From: Betaproteobacteria bacterium | GTDB lineage: Bacteria; Pseudomonadota; Gammaproteobacteria; Burkholderiales; Casimicrobiaceae | Direction: 5' to 3' | DNA: 64,000 bases | NCBI GenBank assembly: GCA_016861105.1 | Contig: BOKS01000014.1 | Coordinates: forward strand, 80,718-144,717 | Part shown: piece after piece, positions 8,790 through 18,210 of the stretch | Numbering within the stretch: the stretch's first letter is position 1 | Layout: every line of letters begins with the position of its first letter | Position numbers and translations under genes: made by a program | Notes under the pieces: model-generated | Told to the model about the DNA's origin: nothing | Seen by the model: only the letters and a program-made list of their open reading frames with translations | Database searches by the model: none

Positions 8790-9643
8790 AGATCCTCACG
8801 TGGAACGTGCAGTGGTGCCGCGGCATCGACGGCCGCGTCGACCCCGCGCGCATCGCCGCCGAGGTGCGTCGACTCGGGGACGCCGACGTCGTCTGCCTGC
8901 AGGAGATCGCCGACGGGTACCCGGAGCCGCGGCTGGCCGGCAGCGACGGCGCCGACCAGTTCCGGCAGCTCGCCGCGCTGCTGCCGGACCGCACCGCGCT
9001 GCCTGCCGTCGCGGTCGACCAGCCGGGGGAGAACGGTGCGCGCCGGCGCTTCGGCAACATGATCCTGTCGCGCCTGCCGGTGAAGCAGGTGTATCGCTGG
9101 CTGCTGCCGCTGCCGTGCGAGCCGGGCGTCGCGGGCATGCCGCGCATCGCGATCGAGGCGGTGATCGCGGCCCCGTTCGGGGACGTGCGCGTGATCACCA
9201 CCCACCTCGAGTGGTACTCGGCGCTCCAGCGCGGCGCCCAGGTCGACGAGCTGCGGCGCATCTACGCCGACGGACACGCGCACGCGCGCGACGGCCGCCG
9301 GATCATGGGCGTGGACAAGGGCCCGTTCGAGACGCTGGTGCGGCCGAAGGCGACGGTGATCTGCGGCGACTTCAACCTCGAGTACGACAGCGACCAGCAC
9401 GCGCGCATGGTCGCGCCGTTCGGCGACGCCACCCCGGCGCTGGCCAACGCGTGGGACCTCGTGCACCCGGGCGAGCCCTATCCGGCGACGTTCTGCATCC
9501 ACGCCGCGATGCCGGGCTACGGGCAGCTGCACTGCGACTTCTTCTTCGTCGATCCGCAGGCCGGGCAGCGCATCGCGGACTGGCAGGTGGACCAGGACAC
9601 GCAGGCCTCCGACCACCAGCCCGTGCTCCTCACGCTGCGCTGA
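8786..9643 (+). CDS. Endonuclease/exonuclease/phosphatase-family hydrolase
   Basis: This 285-residue DNase I-fold metallohydrolase has metal and catalytic motifs WNVQW (Asn), LQEI (Glu), TTHLEWY (His), CGDFN (Asp/Asn) and SDHQPVLL (Asp-His) in the family order. There is no signal peptide, so it is probably cytoplasmic. Family members cleave phosphodiester or phosphoester bonds in nucleic acids, sphingomyelin, inositol phosphates or glycerophosphodiesters. Translational coupling to a UgpABCE-like importer suggests it processes the imported phosphodiester, taking the place that the unrelated phosphodiesterase UgpQ holds in E. coli. That is inference; the exact substrate is unknown. Confidence 0.82.
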   Translation: MKILTWNVQWCRGIDGRVDPARIAAEVRRLGDADVVCLQEIADGYPEPRLAGSDGADQFRQLAALLPDRTALPAVAVDQPGENGARRRFGNMILSRLPVKQVYRWLLPLPCEPGVAGMPRIAIEAVIAAPFGDVRVITTHLEWYSALQRGAQVDELRRIYADGHAHARDGRRIMGVDKGPFETLVRPKATVICGDFNLEYDSDQHARMVAPFGDATPALANAWDLVHPGEPYPATFCIHAAMPGYGQLHCDFFFVDPQAGQRIADWQVDQDTQASDHQPVLLTLR

Positions 9644-9666
9644 GGCTCGAGCGCGCCGGCCGGCGG

Positions 9667-9672
9667 TAGAAT
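9667..9672 (+). promoter_or_regulatory. Probable -10 box upstream of the glycosyltransferase gene
   Basis: TAGAAT in the context GCGGTAGAATCGC is typical of GC-rich betaproteobacterial promoters. It lies 92 bp before the ATG of the glycosyltransferase. A -35 is not clear. Confidence 0.35.
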
Positions 9673-9763
9673 CGCGCCGCCCGCCCCGCGACGCCCGCGG
9701 CGCGGCCGCTGCCTTGTCGCCCTCCCGCCCCTCCGCCGGACGCGCGCCCGCCGCGTCCCCCCG

Positions 9764-12700
9764 ATGAGTTCGGCCGCCTTCGCCGCGTTCGCGGCGTCGG
9801 GGCGCCCGGCCGTCGCGTTCGTGATGCACGGCTGGGGCGGCGGCGTGCGCCGCCACGCCGACGACCTCGCTGCGCTGCTCGCGCCGGCGGCGGCGGTGGT
9901 CTTCGTCGAGCCGGCCGGTGGCGACGTCGTGCGCGTGCGCATTCCGGGCGTGCCCGACGCCGCGCACTTCGCGCTGCCCGCGGAGGCGCAGGCGCTGGGC
10001 GCGGCGCTGCGGGCGCTGGGCGTCGCGCGCCTGCACTTCCACCACGTGCACGGGATGCCGCAGGCGATCCTCGACCTGCCGTCCGCCGCGTCGTTCGACT
10101 ACGACGTGACGCTGCACGACTACGTCGCCATCTGCCCGCAGCTCCACCTCGTCGACGCGCAGGGACGCTACTGCGGCGAGCCGGACGAGGCGGGGTGCAC
10201 GGCGTGCCTCGCGCTCCGGCCGCCCGCGTGGCCGCTCGCCATCGGCGCGTGGCGCGAGCGCTTCGCGGGCTGGCTCGCAGGCGCCCAGCGCGTGATCGCG
10301 CCGTCGCACGACGTCGCCGGGCGGATCGCACGACACGTGCCGCAGGTCGCGATCGACGTCTGGCCGCATCCGGAAGCGGCCTCGCCGCCGCCGCCGCGGC
10401 TGCGCGTGGTCACGCTGGGCCTGCTGTCGCGCGAGAAGGGCCTCGGCGTGGTCGCGGAATGCGCGCGGCTCGCCGAGCGCGACGACCTGCCGCTCGCGTT
10501 CCGCGTCATCGGCGCGACGTCCGCGCCGCTGCCGCCGCTGCCGCCGTCGCGCCTCGCGGCCAGCGGCGAGTTCGACGACGACGACCTTCCGGCGCTGCTC
10601 GCCGCGGAGCGGCCCGACGTCTGCTGGTTCCCGGCGCAGGTGCCGGAGACCTACGCCTACACGCTGTCGGTCGCGCTCGCGGCCGGCGTGCCGATCGTGG
10701 CGTCCGACCTCGGCGCATTCCCCGAGCGGCTGCGCGGCGTCGCCGGCGCGCGACTGGTGCCGTGGAACGCCGACGCGCGCGCGTGGATCGATGCGCTGCT
10801 CGCCGCCGCGCCGCTGCCGCTTGCGGCGGCGGCCCGGCCCGCGGGGACCGCGCCGTCGGCGTACCTCGCGCGTTACCTCGCGCCGCTGCCGCACCCGTCG
10901 CCGGCAACGAGTGTGTCCGCGCTGCCCGACGAGCGCTTCGTCGCCCCCGCGCGTGCTCCGCAGCCGCTTGCGCTCGCCGACCTGGTGCGCGAGGGCGTCC
11001 AGTTGGGCAAGCGCGAGGCGCGCGCCGAGCTGGCCCGCCGCGCCGCGGCGGTCGACCTGGACCTCGCCGCGCTGAGGGCGGCGCTGGATGAGGCCGATCG
11101 CGCCACCTTGCGGGCGCGCGCGCGTGTCGACGCGCTGGAGACCTCTACGACCTGGCGCGTGACGGCGCCGCTGCGCGACGTCGCCCATCGCGCGAAGATC
11201 GCCGCGGTGCGCGCGCGGGCGGGCTGGCAGGGCGTGCGCCAGGCACCGCAGCGCGCGTCGCTCGCGCTGACGATCCTGCGGCAGGAGGGCCCGCTGGCGC
11301 TGGCGCAGCGCATCGGTCGCAAGCTGCGCGGCGCGCACCGCTTCCGTCCCGTCCGTCCAGCGCCCTGGCGACAGGCCGCGGCGATCGCGCCGCTCGCCTT
11401 CGCGCCGCCGGTGCGTCCGCGCGTGTCGATCGTGATCCCCGCCTACGGGAAGCCGCTGCTCACGTTCACGTGCCTCGCGAGCGTGCACGCGACGGTGCGC
11501 CACGAGGACGTCGAGGTGGTGGTCGTCGACGACGGATCGCCCGAGCCGCTCGCCGGGGACCTCGCGCCGGTGAGCGGCATCCGCGTCGAGCGCAATGCGA
11601 CGAACCTCGGGTTCATCGCGAGCTGCAACCGTGGCGTGGAGCTCGCCCGCGGCGAGTTCGTGGTGCTCCTCAACAACGACACCATCGTCACGCCGGGATG
11701 GCTCGACGCGCTGCTGGAGGTGTTCGCGCGGCGCGCGGACGCGGGACTGGCCGGGGCGAAGCTCGTGTATCCCGACGGCCGCCTGCAGGAGGCGGGCGGC
11801 ATCGTGTGGCGCGACGGTTCGGCGTGGAACGACGGGCGCGACGACGATCCGGACCGCCCCGAGTACAACTACCTGCGCGCGGCCGACTACTGCTCGGGCG
11901 CGTGCCTCGCGTTCCGCCGCGACGTCTTCCTCGCACTCGGCGGGTTCGACGCGCGCTACGCGCCCGCGTACTACGAGGACACGGACCTCGCGTTCGCCGT
12001 GCGCGCGGCCGGGCGCGAGGTCTACTATCAGCCCGCCGCCACGGTGGTGCACTTCGAGGGGCAGACCGCCGGCACCGACGTCGCCACCGGCGTCAAGCGG
12101 CACCAGGCGATCAACCGCGAGGCGTTCCGCGCGAAGTGGGCCGCCGTCCTCGCCGGTCATCGGCCCAACGGCGTCGACCCGGGTCTCGAGCGCGACCGCG
12201 CGGCGAAGCGCCGCGTGCTGGTCGTCGAGGCGCGCATGCTGACGCCGGACCAGGACTCGGGGTCGATGCGCACGCTCGCGATGCTCGAGCTGATGGTCGA
12301 GGCGGGGTGCAAAGTCGTGTTCGTCGCCGAGAACCTCGAGCACCGCCAGCCCTACGTCGGCATGCTGCAGCAGCGTGGCGTCGAGGTGCTGTTCGCGCCC
12401 TACGTGCGCTCGGTGAGCGACGTGATCGCCGCGCGCGGAGGCGAGTTCGACATCGTGCTGGTCGCGCGTCACTACGTCGCCGTCAAGCACCTCGACGCGC
12501 TGCGAAGGTTCGCGCCGAAGGCGATAGTGGCATTCGACACCGTGGACCTGCACTTCCTGCGCGCGCAGCGTCTCGCCGAGCTGGAGGGCGGCGCGATGGC
12601 GAAGGCCGCGGCGCGCGCGCGCCGCGACGAGGAGCTCGCACTCATCCGCCGCGCCGACGTCACGATCGTCGTCTCGCCGGTCGAGCGCGACGTACTCGCG

Positions 12701-13318
12701 GCGCTCGTGCCCGAAGCGCGGGTGCTGCTGCTGTCGAACATCCACGAGCCGGTGCCGGGCGGGCGGCCGTTCGCCGAGCGCGAGGGCCTGGTGTTCATCG
12801 GCGGCTTCGAGCACCCGCCCAACGTCGACGCCGTGCTCTGGTACGCCCGCGAGGTACTGCCGAGGCTGCGCAGGCGGCTGCCCGGCGTGCGCACCTACGT
12901 CGTCGGCAGCAAGGTCCCGGCGACGATCCGCGCGCTGGAGGCGCCCGACCTGGTGGTGACGGGCTGGGTGCCGGACGTCGCGCCGTTCTTCACGGGCTGC
13001 CGCGCGTCGATCGCGCCGCTGCGCTACGGCGCCGGCGTCAAGGGCAAGGTGAACCTCGCGATGAGCTACGGGCTGCCGGTCGTCGCGACGACAGCGGCGG
13101 TCGAGGGCATGCACCTCGTCGCCGGCGAGGACGCGATGGTGGCCGACGATCCGGAGTCCTTCGCCGACGCCATCGCGCGCGTGTACGACGACGAGGCGCT
13201 GTGGACGCGGCTGGCGCGCGCGGGCGTGGCGAACGTCCGCCGCCATTTCTCGCGCGAGGTCGCGGCCGCGGCGCTCGCGCGGCTCTACGCGATGGCGCAG
13301 GCGCGCGCGCGGCCGTGA
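9764..13318 (+). CDS. Large multi-domain glycosyltransferase (GT4-like, GT2, GT4)
   Basis: This 1184-residue protein is built from three parts. Residues 1-385 look like a GT-B glycosyltransferase ([19 protein letters not shown]-like IAPSHDV, later [15 protein letters not shown]). A linker with a heptad-like segment (about 415-465) follows. Residues 550-800 are a GT-A family 2 domain with [32 protein letters not shown] and the DxD-like region [12 protein letters not shown]. Residues 815-1184 are a second GT-B domain ([48 protein letters not shown]). Such fusions build O-antigen, exopolysaccharide or flagellin glycans. No transmembrane segments are evident, so it is probably cytoplasmic. It is coupled by a GTGA overlap to the EAL-HDOD gene. 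Confidence 0.85.
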   Translation: MSSAAFAAFAASGRPAVAFVMHGWGGGVRRHADDLAALLAPAAAVVFVEPAGGDVVRVRIPGVPDAAHFALPAEAQALGAALRALGVARLHFHHVHGMPQAILDLPSAASFDYDVTLHDYVAICPQLHLVDAQGRYCGEPDEAGCTACLALRPPAWPLAIGAWRERFAGWLAGAQRVIAPSHDVAGRIARHVPQVAIDVWPHPEAASPPPPRLRVVTLGLLSREKGLGVVAECARLAERDDLPLAFRVIGATSAPLPPLPPSRLAASGEFDDDDLPALLAAERPDVCWFPAQVPETYAYTLSVALAAGVPIVASDLGAFPERLRGVAGARLVPWNADARAWIDALLAAAPLPLAAAARPAGTAPSAYLARYLAPLPHPSPATSVSALPDERFVAPARAPQPLALADLVREGVQLGKREARAELARRAAAVDLDLAALRAALDEADRATLRARARVDALETSTTWRVTAPLRDVAHRAKIAAVRARAGWQGVRQAPQRASLALTILRQEGPLALAQRIGRKLRGAHRFRPVRPAPWRQAAAIAPLAFAPPVRPRVSIVIPAYGKPLLTFTCLASVHATVRHEDVEVVVVDDGSPEPLAGDLAPVSGIRVERNATNLGFIASCNRGVELARGEFVVLLNNDTIVTPGWLDALLEVFARRADAGLAGAKLVYPDGRLQEAGGIVWRDGSAWNDGRDDDPDRPEYNYLRAADYCSGACLAFRRDVFLALGGFDARYAPAYYEDTDLAFAVRAAGREVYYQPAATVVHFEGQTAGTDVATGVKRHQAINREAFRAKWAAVLAGHRPNGVDPGLERDRAAKRRVLVVEARMLTPDQDSGSMRTLAMLELMVEAGCKVVFVAENLEHRQPYVGMLQQRGVEVLFAPYVRSVSDVIAARGGEFDIVLVARHYVAVKHLDALRRFAPKAIVAFDTVDLHFLRAQRLAELEGGAMAKAAARARRDEELALIRRADVTIVVSPVERDVLAALVPEARVLLLSNIHEPVPGGRPFAEREGLVFIGGFEHPPNVDAVLWYAREVLPRLRRRLPGVRTYVVGSKVPATIRALEAPDLVVTGWVPDVAPFFTGCRASIAPLRYGAGVKGKVNLAMSYGLPVVATTAAVEGMHLVAGEDAMVADDPESFADAIARVYDDEALWTRLARAGVANVRRHFSREVAAAALARLYAMAQARARP

Positions 13319-14529
13319 CCACGGACGCGTTCGTCGCCCGCCAGGCCATCGTCGACCGGCGGCACCGCCTCGTCGCCTACGAGCTCCTCTTCCGCACCGC
13401 CGACGGCGGCGGGCTCGCGGCGGGTGCCGACGGCGTCGGCGCGAGCCTCGCCGTGGTGTCGAACGCGCTGCTGGACATGGGGACGACCTGGCTGCTCGGC
13501 GACAGGCTCGCGTTCGTCAACATGGGCGCGGCGGCGCTGCTGAGCGAGCTGCCCGCGATCCTGCCGAAGGACCGGATCGTGGTCGAGATCCTCGAGGACG
13601 TCGACGCCACGCCCGAGGTCCTCGCGCGCGTGCAGGACCTCCGCGCGCAGGGCTGCCGCTTCGCGCTGGACGACTACGACCACCGCCCCGCGGTCCGCGC
13701 GCTGCTGCCGCTGTGCGACTACGTCAAGCTCGACGTGCTGGCGCTGGACGCGGCGCGGCTGCGGGACGTGGCGCGGTCGCTGCGCGCGCACCCCCTGCGG
13801 CTGGTCGCCGAGAAGGTCGAGACGCGCGCGCACTTCGACGCGTGCGCGGGGGACTTCGACCTGTTCCAGGGCTACTACTTCGCGCGCCCGGAGACGTTCG
13901 CGACGCGCGTGCTGGAGCCCGCGCAGGCGGCGCTGCTGCAGCTCATGGAACGCGTCGGTCGCGGCGCCGAGGTGGACGAGGTCGAGGCGCTGTTCCGCCG
14001 CGACGTCGCGCTGACCGTCAAGCTCATGCACTACGTGAACGCAGCGGGTTTCGGCCTGGCCCGGCCGGCGCGGTCGCTGCGCCACGTGCTCGCGCTGCTC
14101 GGGCAGCGTCCGCTCTACCGCTGGCTGACGGTGCTGCTGGCCACCTCGGGCCGCGGCGACGCGACGTTGCCGCTCGCCCGGACCGCGATCACGCGCGGGC
14201 GCGTCGCCGAGCTGCTCGGGGCGCGGCTGGTCGCCCGCGACCAGCGCGACGAGCTGTTCGTGGCCGGCGTCTTCACGCTGCTCGACGCGATGCTCGGCGT
14301 CCCGATGGCCGACGTGCTCGCGCGGCTGCCGCTGCCGGCCGCCGTCGCCGATGCGCTGCTGCGCCGGGCGCCTCCGTACGGGCCGATCCTCGATCTCGTC
14401 GAGGCGCTGGAGTCGCAGGAGGTCGCGACGATCGGGCGCCGCGCGGCGGCCCTCGGGCTCGACCCCGCCGACGTCAGCCGCGACCACCTCGAGGCGCTCG
14501 CGTGGGTCGAGCGGCTGGGGCTGGACTGA
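13315..14529 (+). CDS. EAL-HDOD signalling protein (YuxH-like)
   Basis: This 404-residue protein has an N-terminal EAL-like domain (about 1-200: [62 protein letters not shown]) and a C-terminal HDOD domain (about 205-400: [39 protein letters not shown]). The EAL signature itself is ELL and parts of the catalytic set look altered. This group usually binds c-di-GMP or partner proteins rather than hydrolysing it. It starts with GTG overlapping the stop of the glycosyltransferase gene, which links polysaccharide synthesis to signalling. It is followed by a repeat cluster. Confidence 0.85.
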   Translation: MTTDAFVARQAIVDRRHRLVAYELLFRTADGGGLAAGADGVGASLAVVSNALLDMGTTWLLGDRLAFVNMGAAALLSELPAILPKDRIVVEILEDVDATPEVLARVQDLRAQGCRFALDDYDHRPAVRALLPLCDYVKLDVLALDAARLRDVARSLRAHPLRLVAEKVETRAHFDACAGDFDLFQGYYFARPETFATRVLEPAQAALLQLMERVGRGAEVDEVEALFRRDVALTVKLMHYVNAAGFGLARPARSLRHVLALLGQRPLYRWLTVLLATSGRGDATLPLARTAITRGRVAELLGARLVARDQRDELFVAGVFTLLDAMLGVPMADVLARLPLPAAVADALLRRAPPYGPILDLVEALESQEVATIGRRAAALGLDPADVSRDHLEALAWVERLGLD

Positions 14530-14545
14530 AACGAGGACGACGCGC

Positions 14546-14701
14546 GAAACGAGGGTCAGACTCGAATTCCAGAAACGAGGGTCAAGTAGCGAGGGTCAGA
14601 CTCGAATTTCAATCCGACCCGTGCGTCCGCGTCGCCCGGCGAGAAATTCGAGTCTGACCCTCGTTTCCCTCGTCGGGAAATGCGAGTCTGACCCTCGTTT
14701 C
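14546..14701. repeat. Four-copy cluster of the GAGGGTCAGACTCGAATT repeat
   Basis: Two copies read forward (about 14546-14568 and 14589-14610) and two read in reverse (about 14643-14667 and 14677-14701), so the block can fold into large hairpins. The core GAGGGTCAGACTCGAATT is flanked by GAAAC and TTTC. A fifth copy is at 57371-57395. The block lies between the convergent EAL-HDOD and trmB genes, where it could act as a bidirectional terminator. It looks like a REP/MITE-type mobile repeat that was multiplied locally. Confidence 0.8.
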
Positions 14702-14743
14702 TTCTCGTTTCTTCCCGTTCTCCGAATTCGAAGGTGCGGCGGA

Positions 14744-15511
14744 TCACTGACGCCGGAAGACGAGGTCGTACACGCCGTGGCCCAGCTTCACGCCGCGCTG
14801 CTCGAACTTCGTGAGCGGCCGCCACGGCGGGCGCGGCGCATAGCCGGCGGCGGTGTTGGCGAGCAGCGGTTCCGCGGCCAGCGTCGCGAGCATCTGCTGG
14901 GCGTAGTCCTCCCAGTCCGTGGCCGCGTGCAGGTAGCCGCCGGCGGCCAGCCGCCGCGCGAGCGCGTGCACGAAGGCGGGCGACAACAGCCGGCGCTTGT
15001 GGTGGCGCTTCTTCGGCCACGGGTCCGGGAAGTAGACGTGGATGCCCGCGAGCGATCCCTCGGGGATCATGGCGTCGACGACCTCGACCGCGTCGTGACG
15101 CACGATGCGCACGTTGGCGAGCCCTGTCGCTTCGATGCGCCGGAGCAGCGCGCCGACGCCGGGTGCGTGCACCTCGACGGCGAGGAAGTCGCGCTGCGGC
15201 TGCGCCGCCGCGATCGCGGCGGTCGTCTCGCCCATGCCGAAGCCGATCTCGAGGACGACCTCGGCGCGGCGACCGAACAGGCGCGCGAAGTCGAGCGGGG
15301 CCGGCGCGTACGGAACGCCGTAGCGCGGCAGCAGTTCGTCGAGGGCGCGGTGCTGCGCCGGCGACATGCGGCCCTGGCGCAGCACGAAGCTGCGCACCGG
15401 GCGCAGCGGGTGCGTGTCGCCGCTCGCGGCGTCGCCGGCGGGGGACCCTCGCGCGCGCCGCGTCCCGCGCTTCGGCGCGTCCTCGCCCTCGGGGCCGCCG
15501 TTCGTGTTCAC
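14744..15511 (-). CDS. trmB: tRNA (guanine-N7)-methyltransferase
   Basis: The enzyme methylates G46 of tRNA with SAM. It has the SAM-binding motif [23 protein letters not shown], and the TrmB signature [18 protein letters not shown], then [12 protein letters not shown] and TKFEQRG. The C-terminus GVYDLVFRR is typical. Start choice is uncertain: the track uses a TTG at 15538, and a GTG at 15511 ([10 protein letters not shown]) gives 255 residues with a disordered N-terminal tail before the conserved [14 protein letters not shown]. Neither has a good Shine-Dalgarno sequence. It is the last gene of a minus-strand run following thiS-thiG and a secreted unknown. Confidence 0.92.
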   Translation of the reverse strand: MNTNGGPEGEDAPKRGTRRARGSPAGDAASGDTHPLRPVRSFVLRQGRMSPAQHRALDELLPRYGVPYAPAPLDFARLFGRRAEVVLEIGFGMGETTAAIAAAQPQRDFLAVEVHAPGVGALLRRIEATGLANVRIVRHDAVEVVDAMIPEGSLAGIHVYFPDPWPKKRHHKRRLLSPAFVHALARRLAAGGYLHAATDWEDYAQQMLATLAAEPLLANTAAGYAPRPPWRPLTKFEQRGVKLGHGVYDLVFRRQ

Positions 15512-15569
15512 TGGACGGCTCGCGCGCAGCGCCTTCAAGGTGGTTCGCCGCGGAGGCGGCCCGTGCGGC

Positions 15570-16226
15570 TCACGGCGCGCCGCGACGGATCCACCCCGGC
15601 TCGCCGAGCCTGCGCTCCAGCGTGCGCGACGCCGTCGCCCCGGCCGGCGTGTAGTCGACGACGAGCGTGTCCGCGTCCTTCCAGCGCACGCCGGCGTCGC
15701 TCCAGGCCTCGGCGGGCCGCCACTCCGCCTCGCGCTGCACGCCGTCGCGCGAGGCGCGCCAGACGGCCAGCACGTTCTCGCAGCGCGTCGCGCAGAAGTC
15801 GGCGGTGGCGAAGCGCCGGCGGTCGGGCGAGAGCACCGGGTCGGCCGGCAGCGGCGTGCGACGCCCGCTCGCGCGCTGCAGCAGGAGGAAGCCCGCGTCG
15901 TCGTCGCGCATCGTCCACAGCACGACCGCGTTGAGCTCGCTGATGTAGTCCCACAGCGCGTAGCTCGTGCCGCCCGACAGCGTGTCGACGTCCTCGAAGG
16001 TGACGGCGCCGGTCGGGAACATGCGCACGCGCAGGACGTTGCCCTCGCGCGTCGCGAGCCCGGGCAGGCGCTTCAGCTGCTGCGCCTCGACCAGGCGCAT
16101 GCAGTGCGCGGGACCCTCCGCGTCGTGGCAGAGCTTCGCGATCTCGTCCGCGGGCAGCGGCACGGGCTGCGCCGGCACGGCGACGAGCGCCGCCAGCGCC
16201 GCGGCGAGGACCTGCAGGAGGCGCAT
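15570..16226 (-). CDS. Secreted protein of unknown function
   Basis: This 218-residue product has a Sec signal peptide ([21 protein letters not shown]). The mature part contains four cysteines ([22 protein letters not shown]), suggesting two disulphides in the periplasm, and ends with a Gly/Arg-rich tail. The repeated pattern of short beta-type strands ([34 protein letters not shown]) could be a small beta-propeller fragment or similar, but I do not recognise the family. The ATG overlaps the thiG stop, so it is co-transcribed with thiamine genes. A role in thiamine metabolism is not implied. Confidence 0.7.
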   Translation of the reverse strand: MRLLQVLAAALAALVAVPAQPVPLPADEIAKLCHDAEGPAHCMRLVEAQQLKRLPGLATREGNVLRVRMFPTGAVTFEDVDTLSGGTSYALWDYISELNAVVLWTMRDDDAGFLLLQRASGRRTPLPADPVLSPDRRRFATADFCATRCENVLAVWRASRDGVQREAEWRPAEAWSDAGVRWKDADTLVVDYTPAGATASRTLERRLGEPGWIRRGAP

Positions 16227-17044
16227 CAGGCGATCAGGCCCGACGTCGGCGAGGACGGGCTGGCGGCGTAGAGCTTGCGGGGCATGCGGCCGGCGAGGAA
16301 CGCCTCGCGACCCGCCTCGACGGCGAGCCTCATCGCGCGCGCCATCCGCACCGGGGCCTTCGCCAGCGCGATCGCCGTGTTCATGAGCACGCCGTCGCAG
16401 CCGAGCTCCATCGCGATCGCCGCGTCGGAGGCCGTGCCCACGCCGGCGTCGACGAGCACCGGCACCTTCGCCTGCTCGACGACGAGGCGCAGGTTCCACG
16501 GGTTGAGGATGCCCATGCCCGACCCGATCAGCGACGCCAGCGGCATGATCGCGCAGCAGCCGATCGCCTCGAGCTCGCGCGCCACGATGGGATCGTCGGA
16601 GGTGTAGACCATCACGTCGAAGCCGTCGGCGACGAGCACCTCGGCGGCCTTCAGCGTCTGGCGCACGTCGGGGAACAGCGTGTCCTTGTCGCCCAGCACC
16701 TCGAGCTTGACCAGCCGGTGGCCGTCGAGCAGTTCGCGCGCGAGCCGCAGCGTGCGCACCGCGTCGTCCGCGGTGTAGCAGCCCGCGGTATTCGGCAGGT
16801 AGGTGAACTCGGACGGCGGCAGCGCGTCGAGCAGCGACGGCGCGTTCGCGTCCTGCCCGATGTTCGTGCGGCGGATGGCGACGGTGACGATCTCGGCGCC
16901 GCTCGCGACGACGGCGTCGCGCGTCTCCCCGAAGTCGCGGTACTTGCCCGTGCCCACGAGCAGCCGCGAGCGGTAGCGGCGTCCGGCGACGACCAGCGCG
17001 TCGTCCGGCGCAGCCACGGTGGAGGGGTGGTGCGGGGCGTTCAT
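16226..17044 (-). CDS. thiG: Thiazole synthase
   Basis: ThiG condenses 1-deoxyxylulose 5-phosphate, dehydroglycine and ThiS-thiocarboxylate to form the thiazole phosphate of thiamine. The 272 residues show the TIM-barrel motifs [11 protein letters not shown], the Schiff-base Lys in LVKLEVLGD, and [47 protein letters not shown] and [15 protein letters not shown]. An N-terminal extension of about 20 residues before the conserved core is normal for proteobacteria. thiS lies 29 bp upstream. Confidence 0.95.
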   Translation of the reverse strand: MNAPHHPSTVAAPDDALVVAGRRYRSRLLVGTGKYRDFGETRDAVVASGAEIVTVAIRRTNIGQDANAPSLLDALPPSEFTYLPNTAGCYTADDAVRTLRLARELLDGHRLVKLEVLGDKDTLFPDVRQTLKAAEVLVADGFDVMVYTSDDPIVARELEAIGCCAIMPLASLIGSGMGILNPWNLRLVVEQAKVPVLVDAGVGTASDAAIAMELGCDGVLMNTAIALAKAPVRMARAMRLAVEAGREAFLAGRMPRKLYAASPSSPTSGLIA

Positions 17045-17073
17045 GCCACGATTCTACGCCCGCGCCGGTCGGG

Positions 17074-17277
17074 CTACCCGCCGCCGACGGCGCCGACGAT
17101 CTCGACGCGGTCGCCGTCGGCGAGCGGCGTCTGCGCATGGCGGCTTCGCGGGACCACGGCGCCGTTCACCTCGACCGCGATGCGCTTGCCCTCGAGGCCG
17201 AGGTCGCGCACCAGGGCGGCGAGCGTCGCCGGGCGCGGCGGCGGGCGCGGCGTTCCGTTGACGACGATCTGCGGCAT
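17074..17277 (-). CDS. thiS: Sulfur carrier protein ThiS
   Basis: This 67-residue ubiquitin-like protein begins [11 protein letters not shown], runs through [16 protein letters not shown] and [15 protein letters not shown], and ends in the essential C-terminal Gly-Gly (here GGG), which is adenylated and thiocarboxylated to donate sulfur to ThiG. The track shows it only inside a longer ORF. The ATG at 17277 gives the family length. It lies immediately upstream of thiG in the same operon. Confidence 0.92.
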   Translation of the reverse strand: MPQIVVNGTPRPPPRPATLAALVRDLGLEGKRIAVEVNGAVVPRSRHAQTPLADGDRVEIVGAVGGG

Positions 17278-17345
17278 GGCGGGGTGCCCGAAGGACGCTG
17301 CTGCGTGGAGTGTGCCACGCGCGGCGCCGCCCGGCTGCGGCGCCT

Positions 17346-17546
17346 TCACCTCCGGTAGCGGCGCATCGCCTCGTCGAGCAGCGCCAGCTGCCGCTCGAAC
17401 CTGCTGCACGCCTTGCAGGCCGCGAGGTGCAGCCGCAGCTTCACGCGTTCCAGCGGCGAAAGCGGGCGCTCGCGCAGCTGCGAGACGAGCTCGGTCGCCT
17501 CGCGGCAGGAGATGAGGTGCGAGATGCGGCGCGCGAGCTTGTTCAT
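17346..17546 (-). CDS. zf-HC2-type putative anti-sigma factor
   Basis: This 66-residue protein is short, basic and soluble, with no membrane segment. It contains the zinc-binding pattern of anti-sigma ZAS domains: [12 protein letters not shown], then [18 protein letters not shown] (His-x3-Cys-x2-Cys). Such proteins bind the cognate ECF sigma factor and often release it on thiol oxidation. The ATG overlaps the stop of the sigma factor gene (ATGA), the usual coupling of a sigma and anti-sigma pair. The longer track ORF upstream is inside the sigma gene. Confidence 0.82.
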   Translation of the reverse strand: MNKLARRISHLISCREATELVSQLRERPLSPLERVKLRLHLAACKACSRFERQLALLDEAMRRYRR

Positions 17547-18121
17547 GGCGTCCTGGAGGCCCCCCCGAACCAGTGCTGCTGCAGGCACTCGCGCAGCGAC
17601 ATGCGCGCCCGGTAGAGGATCACCCAGAGATTGTTCGGCGTGATCCGCAGTTCCTTACAGATCTCCTCGCTGTCGAGCTCCATCACCTCGCGCATCATGA
17701 AGACCCTGCCGGTGTTGGGGGGAAGCTTCTCCAGGCAGAAGTTCATCACGTCGAAGAACTCCTGCCGCGCGAGCGCCGCCTCGGGATCGCCCCAGTCGGA
17801 GGGCTTGTCCTGCCAACCGCCGGACTCCTTGAACAGGCCGTCGAAGTCGTCGAGGTCCATCTCCTCGGGCAGCGCGGACTCGAAGACCGGGTCCTTCTGC
17901 CGGCGGCGGATCGCGTCGACGATCTTGTGCTTGAGGATGCCGGTCAGCCACGTGCGCAGCGTCGAGCGCGCCGTGAAGCCCTCGCGGCCGGCGAACGCCG
18001 CGACGATGGTCTCCTGCACGACCTCCTCCGCGGCGTCGCGGTCGCGCAGCTGCAGCACGGCGACGCGCGTCAGGTAGCCGCGCTGCGCCTCGAGCTGGGC
18101 AGCGAAGACGTTCGCATCCAT
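17543..18121 (-). CDS. ECF-type RNA polymerase sigma factor
   Basis: This 192-residue sigma-70 family protein has region 2 ([28 protein letters not shown] and [21 protein letters not shown]) and region 4 ([48 protein letters not shown]). An acidic linker of about 60 residues separates them. The ATG at 18121 ([14 protein letters not shown]) gives the family length, and the track ORF extends artificially upstream. It is followed directly by its zinc-finger anti-sigma partner. Similar sigma/zf-HC2 pairs in beta- and gammaproteobacteria respond to oxidative or singlet-oxygen stress, but the target regulon here is unknown. Confidence 0.9.
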   Translation of the reverse strand: MDANVFAAQLEAQRGYLTRVAVLQLRDRDAAEEVVQETIVAAFAGREGFTARSTLRTWLTGILKHKIVDAIRRRQKDPVFESALPEEMDLDDFDGLFKESGGWQDKPSDWGDPEAALARQEFFDVMNFCLEKLPPNTGRVFMMREVMELDSEEICKELRITPNNLWVILYRARMSLRECLQQHWFGGASRTP

Positions 18122-18210
18122 CGGCGCCGAGCCCCTCCGCGGCGGTGCGAGACCGGCGATGGTAGTCGCATTCGGCGCGCCCGGGTAGGGGGCGGCCACC
18201 CCCCGGCAGG

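Noticed and set aside
8570-13246. 1558-aa minus-strand ORF opposite the glycosyltransferase
   Set aside because: It is a shadow of high-GC coding DNA on the other strand; its composition is dominated by Arg, His and Val with no motif.
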